Shown: positions 33,792 to 43,251, counted from the stretch's first letter. The stretch: 54,943 nt of DNA from an uncultured Megasphaera sp. (GCA_934193515.1 CAKPVJ010000013.1:1-54943); one strand, 5' to 3'. Notes: generated from the letters alone by a model not told the origin. A program made the numbers and translations.

Positions 33792-34733
33792 TTAGTATGA
33801 TAAATGTTGTGGAATTCCCGGTCCGACAGGCCAGCCCATGCAGTACCAGAAGATAAATAAGCAGTACCACATGATAAGAAAGCCGGCTGCGTACGGCAGC
33901 ATTAAAGATAAATACGTACCGATGCCGCTTTGATGCAGTGCTTTTTTTTCTTGACTGGATACGTGCGGCAGCGTTAATGGCGTTTGTGCTTGGTATGTAC
34001 CTAAACGAGGCTCAAGCCATTTTTCTGTAATCAGTGTCGTGAAAATCGTTAGATATAAGACAGAAAAAGAAATAAAATACCAATTATCGACGGGTGATAC
34101 CGTCAGTGTTGGCGCTATGCTGTGAGCTGCCTGAGTGGTGATGCCGGATAATAGTACATCTGTCGTTACAATGAGTATGTTGGCTGTAAATCCAGATTCA
34201 ATAGCGGCAACAGAGCACGCAAAGCCAGCCAGCGGATGACGGCCTAATGAATGAAACAACATGGCTGCCAGCGGCGGCATAATGATGATAGACGCATTAG
34301 AGGCTAAATGACTCATAAAGCTGATAAATACGACAGCGACTGTTACATAGCGGCGGGAGATATGCTGCATGGAATGATGAATCAGCGTTTTTAAAAATCC
34401 TGTTTCAGAAGCAACTCCCAAACCTAATGTAAGAATAATGACCATACCTAACGGTGGAAAATGGATATAATTTTTAATAAGATTTGACAAAAGCCAATCG
34501 AACCCTTCCCTGCTGATAAGGCTTTTGGCAACGATTGGTTCATGTGTTCTAGGGTCTATAGCTGTAAGCCCCGCTAGTTCCATACTATATGAAATGACGG
34601 CCAGTAAAACTAATAAAATAAGAAAGAGAATGGCTGGATTTGGCAGTTTATTTCCCAGTCGCTCCAGGTTTCCTAAAAAGACGTGACATATAGGACGCTG
34701 CGTTGCTGCTGAAGGTGTTTTAGAATTTGTCAT
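33792..34733 (-). pseudogene. AbgT-family transporter with internal deletion
   Basis: The 313-residue product matches the first half of AbgT/p-aminobenzoyl-glutamate transporters (NPAILFLILLVLLAVISY, LGMVIILTLGLGVASETGFL, FISFMSHLASNASIIIMPPLAAMLF, HPLAGFACSVAAIESGFTANI, YFISFSVLYLTIFTTLITEKWLEPRLG). It then jumps after KKALHQSG (about residue 265) straight to what looks like the family C-terminus (LSLMLPYAAGFLIMWY, GWPVGPG). Full-length members are about 500 residues, so roughly 190 residues including several helices and the second half of the transport core appear missing, in frame. It is probably non-functional. The gene faces the OFA transporter. Confidence 0.65.
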
Positions 34734-34975
34734 AAATGTCTCCTTTATGGATACGGCCTGTATATAGGGAATGAATTTGATTTTTTTTATAGCCGTGCTT
34801 TCTTCATGTGTTGTTGCTGTTTAACAGATAGTTCTGTATATGGTTTTACGTTTTGCCCATGAAGATAATCCCCGCACATATTGTAACCTAGATTATACTA
34901 TTTTGGCTATATTGAATTTTTGTAAATATGATTTAAATACATAGCAACCGGTTTATAGGTACTTTATGTGAATAA

Positions 34976-35017
34976 TGATTGAAAATGATTGAAAATGATT
35001 GAATTTGAATATATAAT
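34976..35017 (+). promoter_or_regulatory. fru operon promoter with three direct-repeat operators
   Basis: Within the 306-bp gap 34734-35039, AATGATTGAA occurs three times in exact 10-base steps (starting 34974, 34984 and 34994). TTGAAA inside the repeats (34989-34994) and TATAAT (35012-35017) are 17 bases apart and form the promoter. The layout suits repression by the adjacent DeoR-type regulator. The rest of the gap shows nothing I can support. Confidence 0.8.
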
Positions 35018-35042
35018 ACAACCATAGAAACGAGGTGGGATG

Positions 35043-35804
35043 ATGTTAACGGAAGAAAGACAGGATGAAATTGTAAAGATTGTCGATGCCAGCGGCGCGA
35101 TTTCTGTACAAGAACTTGTTAATTTTTTGGATATATCCGAATCGACGGTACGTCGTGATTTATTTGCTTTAGACAAACAGGGACGAATCAAACGTGTTCA
35201 CGGCGGAGCGACCGCTGTTAAAGAAAGTGCGTATGAAGCCGATATGGAAAATCTCCGAGATAAATATTCCTTTCATATGCTGGATAAACGGCGGATTGCT
35301 CAATTTGCAGCGACGAAAGTCAAAAAAAATGATTTTGTGTATTTGGATTCAGGGTCTACAGTAGAGCAAATGGCGGAATTTTTAACAGGTTCAGAAGCGA
35401 CATTTGTTACCAACAGTATTCCTCTGGCGCAAAAACTGGGTCGCAATGACGTGAAAGTATATATTCTGCCGGGACGTGTCAAAGGCAAGACAGAAGCTAT
35501 TATTGGCAGTGAGATGCGGGATATGCTGAGCCGATACCATTTTACCAAAGGCTTTTTTGGTGCCAATGGCGTTGATGTCAGAGCCGGATGCACGACGCCG
35601 GATGATGAAGAAGCCGTTTGCAAGCGGGCAGCTGTCGGGCAGTGCGCGCAGGCATATATTTTGGCTGACAGCAGCAAGTTTGGTTTATCTGCTCATATTA
35701 CCTTTGCGGATATAGACCAAGTTGCGCTTATTACTGCCCGGGCAAATGATGTGGTAGTAGATTATACCCCCTATCAGCGAATAACGGAGGTGCATATACT
35801 TTGA
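35043..35804 (+). CDS. fruR: DeoR-family transcriptional repressor of the fructose operon
   Basis: The roughly 253-residue protein has an N-terminal DeoR helix-turn-helix (RQDEIVKIVDASGAISVQELVNFL, ISESTVRRDLFALDKQGRIKRVHGGA) and a C-terminal sugar-phosphate sensor domain (FVYLDSGSTVEQMAEFL, TFVTNSIPLAQKL, KGFFGANGVDVRAGCTTPDDEEA, ILADSSKFG). Adjacent ATGs at 35040 and 35043 are both possible; GAGGTGGG spacing favours the second. It is first in the fru operon, overlaps fruK by four bases, and likely senses fructose 1-phosphate. Confidence 0.92.
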   Translation: MLTEERQDEIVKIVDASGAISVQELVNFLDISESTVRRDLFALDKQGRIKRVHGGATAVKESAYEADMENLRDKYSFHMLDKRRIAQFAATKVKKNDFVYLDSGSTVEQMAEFLTGSEATFVTNSIPLAQKLGRNDVKVYILPGRVKGKTEAIIGSEMRDMLSRYHFTKGFFGANGVDVRAGCTTPDDEEAVCKRAAVGQCAQAYILADSSKFGLSAHITFADIDQVALITARANDVVVDYTPYQRITEVHIL

Positions 35805-36709
35805 TTTATACGGTTACTTTTAATCCGTCTTTAGATTATGTGGTTTATATGGACCATTTTACTGCCGGAGAGATTAATCGAGCGCGGCGGGAAATGATAT
35901 ATCCCGGCGGCAAAGGGATTAACGTAGCTCTGGTATTGGGACACTTAAAAATACCAGCGCAAATGCTGGGATTTACAGCAGGATTTACAGGAAAAGAAAT
36001 ACAGCGGCTCATAGAAAAACACGGCGGCACCTGTCGGTTTATATCTTTGGATGAAGGATATTCACGTATTAATTTAAAAATCAGCTCACAGCATGAAACG
36101 GCTGTCAACGGAACAGGACCGCATATCCCCCAGGAAAAACTGCAGGAATTGATGCAGCAAATAAATGGTATTTCTGCCGGAGATACGCTGGTATTGGCCG
36201 GAAGTATTCCTGCAGATATTCCGGACGATATGTATGAGCAAATTATTAAACGGCTGCAGGGCAGAGATATTCACGTAGTAGTAGATGCTACGGGAGATTT
36301 GCTCAAAAACGTGATTCAATACAAGCCGTTTTTAATCAAACCCAATCATTTGGAATTAGGTGAATTATTTAGCGCAGAACTGCATACCGAGGAAGAAATT
36401 ACGATTTGTGCCAAACGGCTGCAGGCTATGGGGGCACGCAATGTTTTGGTATCGCGCGGCAAAGACGGTGCGCTTTTGGCCGGAGAAGACGGATGCGTGT
36501 ACCGTATGTCCTCCCCTGCTGGTACCTTGGTCAATTCTGTCGGTGCAGGCGACAGCATGGTAGCCGGATTTTTGGCAGGCTTTGCAGCATCTGGCGGCAG
36601 TTTGAAGGAAGCGTTAAAAATGGGAGTCTGTGCCGGCAGTGCCTCTGCGTTTCATGAATGGCTGGCAACGGAAACAGAAATTATGGCATTGTATCAAACG
36701 ATATCATAA
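35801..36709 (+). CDS. fruK: 1-phosphofructokinase
   Basis: FruK phosphorylates fructose 1-phosphate to fructose 1,6-bisphosphate. The 302-residue PfkB-family kinase starts at TTG (MIYTVTFNPSLDYVVYM) and shows YPGGKGINVALVLGHL (near residue 36), LAGSIPADIPDDMY (near 130) and the catalytic AGTLVNSVGAGDSMVAGFLAGF motif (near 240). GGAGG lies ten bases before TTG. Translation is coupled to fruR. Confidence 0.95.
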   Translation: MIYTVTFNPSLDYVVYMDHFTAGEINRARREMIYPGGKGINVALVLGHLKIPAQMLGFTAGFTGKEIQRLIEKHGGTCRFISLDEGYSRINLKISSQHETAVNGTGPHIPQEKLQELMQQINGISAGDTLVLAGSIPADIPDDMYEQIIKRLQGRDIHVVVDATGDLLKNVIQYKPFLIKPNHLELGELFSAELHTEEEITICAKRLQAMGARNVLVSRGKDGALLAGEDGCVYRMSSPAGTLVNSVGAGDSMVAGFLAGFAASGGSLKEALKMGVCAGSASAFHEWLATETEIMALYQTIS

Positions 36710-36745
36710 CGTCGATGTTATACTAAAAGAAAGGATGTATAAGTC

Positions 36746-38683
36746 ATGCGTATTGTAGATTTACTGCACTTGGAGAGTATTGATTTACACGCAGCTGTAT
36801 CAGACAAAAAAGCAGCCATTGACCATCTTGTAGATTTGATGGATAAAGGCGGCAGCTTGAATGATAAGGAAGCTTATAAACAATGTGTATTGGCTCGCGA
36901 GGAAGAAGGCAGTACAGGCATCGGTGAAGGCATTGCCATTCCCCATGCCAAGACCGATGCTGTAAAGACACCGGGGCTGGCATCTATGATCGTCAGAAAC
37001 GGCGTTGAGTATGAAAGCTTGGATGATGAACCGGCGTATCTCTTTTTTCTCATTGCAGCGCCTTCCGGCGGAGCCAATATTCATTTGGAAGTATTAAGCC
37101 GTTTGAGCCGGATGTTGATGGATGATGATTTTAGAGAACATTTGCTGCAGGCCAAGACGCCGGAAGAATACATACAGATTATTGATACGGCAGAAGCGGC
37201 ACAAATCGCTGAAGAAGAAAAAGAAGCGGCAGAACAGCAGGAATCAGATACACAGACGGCAGAATCCCAGCCGGAAAGGCCTTTTATTGCTGCTGTTACA
37301 GCCTGTCCGACGGGCATTGCCCATACGTATATGGCTGCAGAAGCACTGGAACAGCAAGCTGCGGCTATGGGCGTAGATATCAAAGTAGAAACCAACGGCT
37401 CAGGCGGTGTCAAAAATCGATTGACGGCAGACGATATTCAGCGAGCAGCCGGTATCATTGTCGCTTGCGATAAAGACGTGCCGACGCAGCGTTTTGTCGG
37501 TAAGCCGGTTATTTTTACAAAAGTTGCCAATGGAATTAAAATTCCGGGAGAGTTGATTCAAGCCATCCTTGACCATGATGCGCCCCTCTTCCAAAGTGAG
37601 ACATCTGCATCGGAAGCGGCTGCTGTCAATATAGAAGAAACAGAAAGTGCAGGACGGCAGGTTTACAAACATCTGATGAACGGCGTATCGCATATGCTTC
37701 CCTTTGTTATTGGCGGCGGTATTTTGATTGCCTTGGCCTTTCTGGTTGATATGCAGCATGCCGGGACGGCACAGTTTGGCACCGGTGTGCCGCTGGCTGC
37801 CTTCCTTAAAAACATCGGCGGCCTTGCGTTTAGTATGATGCTCCCTATTCTTGCAGGATATATTGCCGTGAGTATTGGTGAACGGCCGGCATTGATGCCG
37901 GGCATCGTCGGCGGCTTTTTGGCGACTACCGGCGGCTCTGGGTTCTTTGGTGCCCTTTTTGCTGGGTTTATTGCCGGGTATTTGCTTCTCTTGTTGAAAA
38001 AGATATTTGCCCATCTTCCCCAGGCCTTGGATGGAACCAAACCTGTTTTGATTTACCCGGTTTTAGGGCTGGTTTTAATGGGACTTATCATGACGTATAT
38101 TATTAATCCGCCGACGGCATTCTTTAACAGCTGGTTGGCAGATATGCTCAATAGCATGACGACATCGAGCCGCGTTGCTTTGGGATTTATTCTTGGCGGC
38201 ATGATGTCTATTGACTTTGGCGGCCCGATTAATAAAGCGGCCTATGTATTCGGGACGGCATCCCTGATGAGTGCCGCTGGTGAAGCTGTCAGCTCCGGTA
38301 TTATGGCATCTGTTATGATCGGCGGTATGGTTCCCCCGATTGCGATTGCGTTGGCTATGCTGTTGTTTAAAGGAAAATTTACGCCTAAAGAACGACAGTC
38401 AACAGTTACCAATTTTATTATGGGCTTATCGTTTATTACAGAAGGTGCGATTCCCTTTGCAGCATCCGATCCGGTGCATATCATTCCACCGTGTGCTGTA
38501 GGTGCAGCTGTTGCCGGTGCGCTTTCCATGCTCTTTGGCTGTACGATTCCGGCACCGCATGGCGGTATTTTTGTTCTTGGTGTAGTCGTCAACTGGCCGA
38601 TGTATATTGCTGCCTTGGCTGTTGGTGTAGGTATTGCTGCCGTGTTAATGGGTATGATTCGTAAAAAACAAGTACAAGAATAA
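36746..38683 (+). CDS. fruA: PTS fructose transporter subunit IIABC
   Basis: The 645-residue permease imports fructose as fructose 1-phosphate. EIIA occupies residues 1 to about 150 with the phosphorylated histidine in GIAIPHAKTDA. A Gln/Glu/Ala-rich linker follows. EIIB (about 180-275) has the phosphocysteine in AAVTACPTGIAHTYMAAEAL. EIIC (about 310-640) has about nine helices, including GGGILIALAFLVDM, GIVGGFLATTGGSGFFGA and FITEGAIPFAASDPVHIIPP. It lies 36 bases after fruK and carries its own AAAGGA ribosome site. Confidence 0.97.
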   Translation: MRIVDLLHLESIDLHAAVSDKKAAIDHLVDLMDKGGSLNDKEAYKQCVLAREEEGSTGIGEGIAIPHAKTDAVKTPGLASMIVRNGVEYESLDDEPAYLFFLIAAPSGGANIHLEVLSRLSRMLMDDDFREHLLQAKTPEEYIQIIDTAEAAQIAEEEKEAAEQQESDTQTAESQPERPFIAAVTACPTGIAHTYMAAEALEQQAAAMGVDIKVETNGSGGVKNRLTADDIQRAAGIIVACDKDVPTQRFVGKPVIFTKVANGIKIPGELIQAILDHDAPLFQSETSASEAAAVNIEETESAGRQVYKHLMNGVSHMLPFVIGGGILIALAFLVDMQHAGTAQFGTGVPLAAFLKNIGGLAFSMMLPILAGYIAVSIGERPALMPGIVGGFLATTGGSGFFGALFAGFIAGYLLLLLKKIFAHLPQALDGTKPVLIYPVLGLVLMGLIMTYIINPPTAFFNSWLADMLNSMTTSSRVALGFILGGMMSIDFGGPINKAAYVFGTASLMSAAGEAVSSGIMASVMIGGMVPPIAIALAMLLFKGKFTPKERQSTVTNFIMGLSFITEGAIPFAASDPVHIIPPCAVGAAVAGALSMLFGCTIPAPHGGIFVLGVVVNWPMYIAALAVGVGIAAVLMGMIRKKQVQE

Positions 38684-38749
38684 GTATATTGGATATACAA
38701 TACATATATGTTCATATATTGAAATAACGTATTCAAGGAGGAATTTACA

Positions 38750-39007
38750 ATGAAAGAATTTACATTTACTATTACAGATCCCCAGGGTATTCATGCTCGT
38801 CCAGCTGGTTTGCTTGTCAAAGAAGCAAAAAAATATGAATCTAAAATTACGATTGCTAAAGGTGCAAGAACGGGCGATGTAAAGAAAATTTTTGCTGTGA
38901 TGGCTTTGGGTGCCAAACAAGGTGAAGAAATTAAAATTACCGTAGACGGTGCAGATGAAGACACAGCGGCAGCGGCTATGGAAGCCTTTTTGAAAGAAAA
39001 CTTCTAA
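38750..39007 (+). CDS. ptsH: PTS phosphocarrier protein HPr, lysine at position 46
   Basis: HPr passes phosphate from Enzyme I to EIIA. The 85-residue protein keeps the active-site His15 in QGIHARPAGLLV. Where Firmicute HPr has the regulatory Ser46 (as in KSIMGVM), this one reads KKIFAVMALG with Lys46, so it cannot be phosphorylated by HPr kinase and should not act as a CcpA corepressor. It is encoded within the fructose operon, 66 bases after fruA, with AAGGAGG before ATG. Confidence 0.95.
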   Translation: MKEFTFTITDPQGIHARPAGLLVKEAKKYESKITIAKGARTGDVKKIFAVMALGAKQGEEIKITVDGADEDTAAAAMEAFLKENF

Positions 39008-39030
39008 GCAGCAGTGAGGAGGATATCGGT

Positions 39031-40656
39031 ATGCTGACATTACAAGGTAAAAGTGTGTTTTCGGATATTGCGATTGGGCCGTTGGCACTGTTTCACCGCA
39101 ATACCATTTCCACTGCCCGTCATCCTATTGATAATGCAGAAGATGAAGTACAGCGTTTTCAAAAAGCCCGTACAGAAGCCATTGCACAACTTCAAGTACT
39201 GCATCGCAGTGCTGTTGAAAAAGTAGGCGAAGAACAGGCCGCTGTTTTTGAAGTACACCAAATGATGTTGGATGACGATGATTATATCGAATCTATTGAA
39301 GGGCAGATTCGCGGCGAAATGGTAAATGCAGAAGCGGCTGTAGAACACACGGCCCAGCAATTTGCCGCAATGTTTCGTACGATGGACGATGCTTATATGC
39401 AGGCACGGGCAGCAGATGTCCTGGATATTTCCCGCCGTGTGGAACAACAGCTTTGCGGCGGCCCGGGCATTGATTTCAGTAAATATGACCATGTGATTAT
39501 CGCTGCAGATGATTTGGCCCCTAGTGAAACACTGCAGCTGGATACAGATAAAATTCTGGGGTTTGTAACATCTGCCGGCAGCACGAATTCTCATACAGCT
39601 ATTTTAGCGCGCACGTTGGGCATTGCTGCTGTCGTCAATACGGGTACGCAGATTCATACGGATGTAGATGGCCTGACAGCTATTGTTGATGGCACATCAG
39701 GTAGTGTTTATATCGATCCGGATGAGGCAACGCTTACCAAAATGAAAGCTAAACAACAGCAGTTGAAGGAACAGAAAGAACGGCTGGAAACGGTTCGTGG
39801 TGTATCTACGGAAACCCAAGACGGCAAAAAAATTAATTTATATGCGAATATTGGCAATCCGGATAATCTGCAGCAGGCCATTGCCCATGATGCAGAAGGA
39901 ATCGGCCTTTTCCGCAGCGAATTCTTATATTTGGAAAACAGCGATTATCCAACAGAAGAACAGCAGTTTGAAGCGTATAAAAAAACAGCCGAAGCCATGC
40001 AGGGCAAAACGGTTATCATTCGAACCTTAGACATCGGTGCCGACAAAAAAGTAGATTATTTTGGCTTGGATGCCGAAGAAAATCCGGCCATGGGGATGCG
40101 GGCCGTACGCATCTGCCTTACCCGCCCGGCATTGTTTAAGACACAGCTGCGGGCGCTGCTGCGCGCGTCTGCGTATGGAAAAATTGCCGTCATGTTCCCT
40201 ATGATTATTTCTGCTGCAGAAGTGCGTCAGTGTAAAGCGATACTGCAGGAAGTACGCCAAGAATTGGATGACAAGGATATAGCGTACGACAAACACATGG
40301 AAATCGGGATTATGATAGAAACGCCGGCAGCGGCCATCATGAGCGATGAGCTGGCAAAAGAAGTTGATTTCTTCAGCATTGGCTCCAATGACCTGACGCA
40401 GTATACGCTGGCGATTGACAGACAGCAAACGAAGCTGGATGCATTTTTTGATTCCCATCACCCGGCTGTGCTGCGCTTGATTCAGCAAACCATTGAAAAT
40501 GGACATCGGGCAGGTATCTGGGTAGGCATTTGCGGAGAATTAGGTGCTGATTTGACATTAACTGAAACGTTCCTAAGAATGGGTATTGACGAACTATCTG
40601 TCAGTCCCTCTTCTATCCTGCCGCTGCGTGAAAAAATCCGCTCTATTCGTTTGTAA
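39031..40656 (+). CDS. ptsI: PTS phosphoenolpyruvate-protein phosphotransferase (Enzyme I)
   Basis: Enzyme I starts the PTS cascade by taking phosphate from PEP. The 541-residue protein has the phospho-histidine region GSTNSHTAILARTLGI near residue 190, then the PEP-binding barrel: GIGLFRSEFLYL (near 290), NPAMGMRAVRICL (near 350), PMIISAAEVRQCK, MIETPAAAIMSDELA and FFSIGSNDLTQYTLAIDR (near 450), with the active-site cysteine in WVGICGELGAD (near 500). It lies 23 bases after ptsH and is last in the operon, so the whole route from fructose to fructose 1,6-bisphosphate is encoded together. Confidence 0.97.
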   Translation: MLTLQGKSVFSDIAIGPLALFHRNTISTARHPIDNAEDEVQRFQKARTEAIAQLQVLHRSAVEKVGEEQAAVFEVHQMMLDDDDYIESIEGQIRGEMVNAEAAVEHTAQQFAAMFRTMDDAYMQARAADVLDISRRVEQQLCGGPGIDFSKYDHVIIAADDLAPSETLQLDTDKILGFVTSAGSTNSHTAILARTLGIAAVVNTGTQIHTDVDGLTAIVDGTSGSVYIDPDEATLTKMKAKQQQLKEQKERLETVRGVSTETQDGKKINLYANIGNPDNLQQAIAHDAEGIGLFRSEFLYLENSDYPTEEQQFEAYKKTAEAMQGKTVIIRTLDIGADKKVDYFGLDAEENPAMGMRAVRICLTRPALFKTQLRALLRASAYGKIAVMFPMIISAAEVRQCKAILQEVRQELDDKDIAYDKHMEIGIMIETPAAAIMSDELAKEVDFFSIGSNDLTQYTLAIDRQQTKLDAFFDSHHPAVLRLIQQTIENGHRAGIWVGICGELGADLTLTETFLRMGIDELSVSPSSILPLREKIRSIRL

Positions 40657-40709
40657 TATTGCTTGTTGATATATATTCGGCATGTGATGAGGCATTCCTA
40701 ACAGTATTT

Positions 40710-40753
40710 AAACCTGTCTTATAGCTTTTTCGCCAATAAGACAGGTTTTTTAT
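40710..40753 (+). terminator. Terminator of the fru-pts operon
   Basis: AAACCTGTCTTAT (40710-40722) pairs perfectly with ATAAGACAGGTTT (40736-40748) and runs into a T-tract. Confidence 0.92.
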
Positions 40754-40840
40754 TCGTCCTTAAAATAGACTTTTGTTTCTAAGTATGGTATACTTATGCA
40801 AATATGAGTATTATAAAATAATTTTGGGAGGCTGTATGAT

Positions 40841-41650
40841 ATGAATGTAAAGCAAATAATGACGGCTGTATTAGCTGGAGTTTTGTCTGTGTCGCTGTTG
40901 GCTGGCTGTGGTAAAAAAGAAGCCCAGATAGATAAAAGCCAGCCGCTGCGCGTAGCAACGAATGCTACTTTTGTGCCGTTTGAATTTAAAGATAACGACC
41001 AATCAGAAGACTACAAGGGATTTGAAGTAGAATTGATGAAAGCGGTTGCCAAAGAAATGGGACGGGATATTCAGTTCAATAATATTCCTTTTTCCGGTAT
41101 CATCCCTATTATCCAGCAGGGGGACATGGATATAGCCGTTGCCGGTATGACTGTTACGCCGGAACGAGCTGCTAAAGTTCGTTTTGCCGCGCCTTTTTAT
41201 GAATCCAAACTCGTCATTTTGACGCCGAAAACGAGCGGCATCAATTCGGTAGAAGAGTTGCAGGGTAAACAGATTGCCGTGCAGCTGGGGACGACAGGTG
41301 CTAAATATGCTGAAGAAAAAGGTTTGACTATTAAGCAGTTTGATAATAACTCTGAAATCATCATGGAATTAGGCGTAGGTGGTTCCCCTGCCGGTATTTT
41401 GGATAAACCGGTTGCAGACTACTTCCTGACTCAAGAAGGAAAAGATAATTATAAAGTCATCGAAATTCCGGATACGAAGTCTGAATATTTGGCCTTTGCC
41501 ATGAATAAGAATAATGAAGAATTGCAGAAAGAAGTCAATGACGCGATGGCTAAATTGAAAGAAAACGGCGAATTCCAAAAACTGTATAAAAAATGGTTTA
41601 ATACAGACATGCCTAATTTGCCGGCAACGACAGAAGAAGTATTGAAATAA
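40841..41650 (+). CDS. Amino-acid ABC transporter substrate-binding lipoprotein (solo)
   Basis: The 269-residue SBP3-family protein has a lipoprotein signal (SVSLLAGCGKK, Cys near residue 23), the ligand-binding start LRVATNATFVPFEFKD, GFEVELMKAVAKEMG, the DMDIAVAGMTVTPERAAKVRFAAPFY motif (near 105) and a C-terminal NGEFQKLYKKWF. Polar amino acids (Gln, Arg, Lys or Cys) are typical ligands. No permease or ATPase gene is adjacent and a terminator follows, so it must pair with a transporter elsewhere. TAGACT and TATACT, 17 bases apart upstream, may be its promoter. Confidence 0.93.
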   Translation: MNVKQIMTAVLAGVLSVSLLAGCGKKEAQIDKSQPLRVATNATFVPFEFKDNDQSEDYKGFEVELMKAVAKEMGRDIQFNNIPFSGIIPIIQQGDMDIAVAGMTVTPERAAKVRFAAPFYESKLVILTPKTSGINSVEELQGKQIAVQLGTTGAKYAEEKGLTIKQFDNNSEIIMELGVGGSPAGILDKPVADYFLTQEGKDNYKVIEIPDTKSEYLAFAMNKNNEELQKEVNDAMAKLKENGEFQKLYKKWFNTDMPNLPATTEEVLK

Positions 41651-41660
41651 ATACAGATAT

Positions 41661-41711
41661 AAAAAAACGGCAGCAATGAGAAAAGAATTCTCGTTGCTGC
41701 CGTTTTTTTTG
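41661..41711. terminator. Strong bidirectional terminator
   Basis: A7 then ACGGCAGCAA and GAGAA pair with TTCTC and TTGCTGCCGT then T8. It serves the binding-protein gene and the convergent symporter gene. Confidence 0.95.
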
Positions 41712-41721
41712 AGGGCAGGTG

Positions 41722-43137
41722 TTACATTTCGTCTGCTTTCGTTTCCGGCATCTTGATGGGTGTTTTATCAACGATGCGGACGATGAGAAGTGTAATAATG
41801 CAGATGACCCATTCAAAGTAAATGACATGAGGGAAAATATGGATTGCCGGGCAAAGCTGCCAAGCGAATAATCCAATGATACCGACGAGTGTTGTCCAAA
41901 ACGCTGTATTTTTACGGCATAATGACGGACAAAACATCGTGCAGAGGAAAACGAGCGTAAAGGCTGTTGTCAGGCTTAAGCCAATTAACATGACCTTGAC
42001 GATGCCGACGGCATTGAAAGCAAGCCATAATGTGCCGATACCGATAATGAAAATAATGAAGCGATTGGCTCTGACATAAGAGGCCTTGGAAATATCCGGC
42101 TTAAAGAAGCGTTTAAAAATATCCTGCGCTACTAACGTACCGGCACCCAACAAAATGGTGCAGGCTGTAGAAACATCAGCAGCCCAAAGTGCAGCCAATG
42201 TCATGCCGGAGGAAAACGGGTCCAGGCTCATAATGATTTGCGGTAAAGCCATTGTTGGATTTAAATCAGGAAATTGTGCTTTGGCTGCCAGCCCTAAGAC
42301 GGCACAGAAGAAACCAACGGGAAAGATTAACAGGCCGCCGAGAATATAGCCGCGGCGGGCAGATTTGACATCTTTGGCTCCACAGGCAATTTGCACAGGG
42401 CCTTGGGCGGTAATGGCTTGGGTGGTCATGACAATAATCCATCCGAGCAGCATGGCCATGGTCAGACCGCCAAACGGACTGAACCAATCAAACGGCATAG
42501 CCGGCAACGCGGCGTTGATATTGTCAATTCCCCCATCGCGGAGTAAAACGCGAACCATAGAATAAATGATACCTAAATAAATAACTGTAACACTGAGAAT
42601 ATTGGAAAGGCCGGAAGACCATAATCCCCCAATCGTCGTGATGCCGATAAATACGACAGCACTGACAATCATGCCGGCATGCATGGAAAAAATATCGGGC
42701 ATCAACGCATGCAGGATAGAACCGCCGGCAACATATTGAAGGGACGTAATACAAATCATAATCAAGGACAAGCCGATTACACTGATAATGCGGGCTTTTT
42801 CATCATAGCTGCGTTCAAACAACTCTGGAATTGTTGTACAGTTTAGGGCGCGATATTTGCCTGCAGCGACAAATCCCATGATGATAGCACCGATGGCCCA
42901 GGCGCCATTATACCAGCCGGCAGCCAGGCCGATTTTCGTAGCACTTTCTGCCACCCCGACTGTGGAAGCGGCTCCGACGGCCATACCGGTAATACTAACA
43001 GCAACAAGTCCTGTTGAAAACTTCCGCCCGGCAAATAAATATTCTGTCGGGTTTTGGCTGGCCCTGCGCTTGACATAAAACGATATAGCGAATAATAAGA
43101 TGATATATAAAATAACAATACATAACTGAATAGACAT
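41722..43137 (-). CDS. Sodium:solute symporter family transporter
   Basis: The 471-residue protein has about 13 hydrophobic helices in the SSS/LeuT fold. Indicators are YVKRRASQNPTEYLFAGRKFSTGLVAVSITGMAVGAASTVGVAE (residues about 22-65), ALNCTTIPELFERSYDEKARI (near 95), QAITAQGPVQIACGAKDVKSARRG (near 245) and LAALWAADVSTACTILLGAGTLVAQDIFKRF (near 310). Members take up proline, pantothenate, sugars or carboxylates with Na+. The substrate is unknown; proximity to panS/panC makes a pantothenate-related cargo worth considering but is weak evidence. Confidence 0.88.
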   Translation of the reverse strand: MSIQLCIVILYIILLFAISFYVKRRASQNPTEYLFAGRKFSTGLVAVSITGMAVGAASTVGVAESATKIGLAAGWYNGAWAIGAIIMGFVAAGKYRALNCTTIPELFERSYDEKARIISVIGLSLIMICITSLQYVAGGSILHALMPDIFSMHAGMIVSAVVFIGITTIGGLWSSGLSNILSVTVIYLGIIYSMVRVLLRDGGIDNINAALPAMPFDWFSPFGGLTMAMLLGWIIVMTTQAITAQGPVQIACGAKDVKSARRGYILGGLLIFPVGFFCAVLGLAAKAQFPDLNPTMALPQIIMSLDPFSSGMTLAALWAADVSTACTILLGAGTLVAQDIFKRFFKPDISKASYVRANRFIIFIIGIGTLWLAFNAVGIVKVMLIGLSLTTAFTLVFLCTMFCPSLCRKNTAFWTTLVGIIGLFAWQLCPAIHIFPHVIYFEWVICIITLLIVRIVDKTPIKMPETKADEM

Positions 43138-43222
43138 CTACATCTACTCCTTTGCAATAAAATTTTAATTTTACGCAACTTAGGTTCCGCACAATGCAAC
43201 AAAGATAACGTAAGATGTTACT

Positions 43223-43251
43223 ATTGTATTCTAAAACAACGTAAAATTCAA
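43223..43251 (-). promoter_or_regulatory. Promoter of the sodium:solute symporter
   Basis: On the minus strand TTGAAT (43246-43251) and TACAAT (43223-43228) are 17 bases apart. ACGTAA occurs at 43208-43213 and 43239-43244, with a related ACGCAA at 43173-43178, around the start region; these could be operator half-sites. Confidence 0.7.

Noticed and set aside
34974..35003. Three short tandem repeats considered as a CRISPR remnant
   Set aside because: The units are contiguous 10-mers without spacers, overlap a promoter, and precede a DeoR regulator; they are operators.
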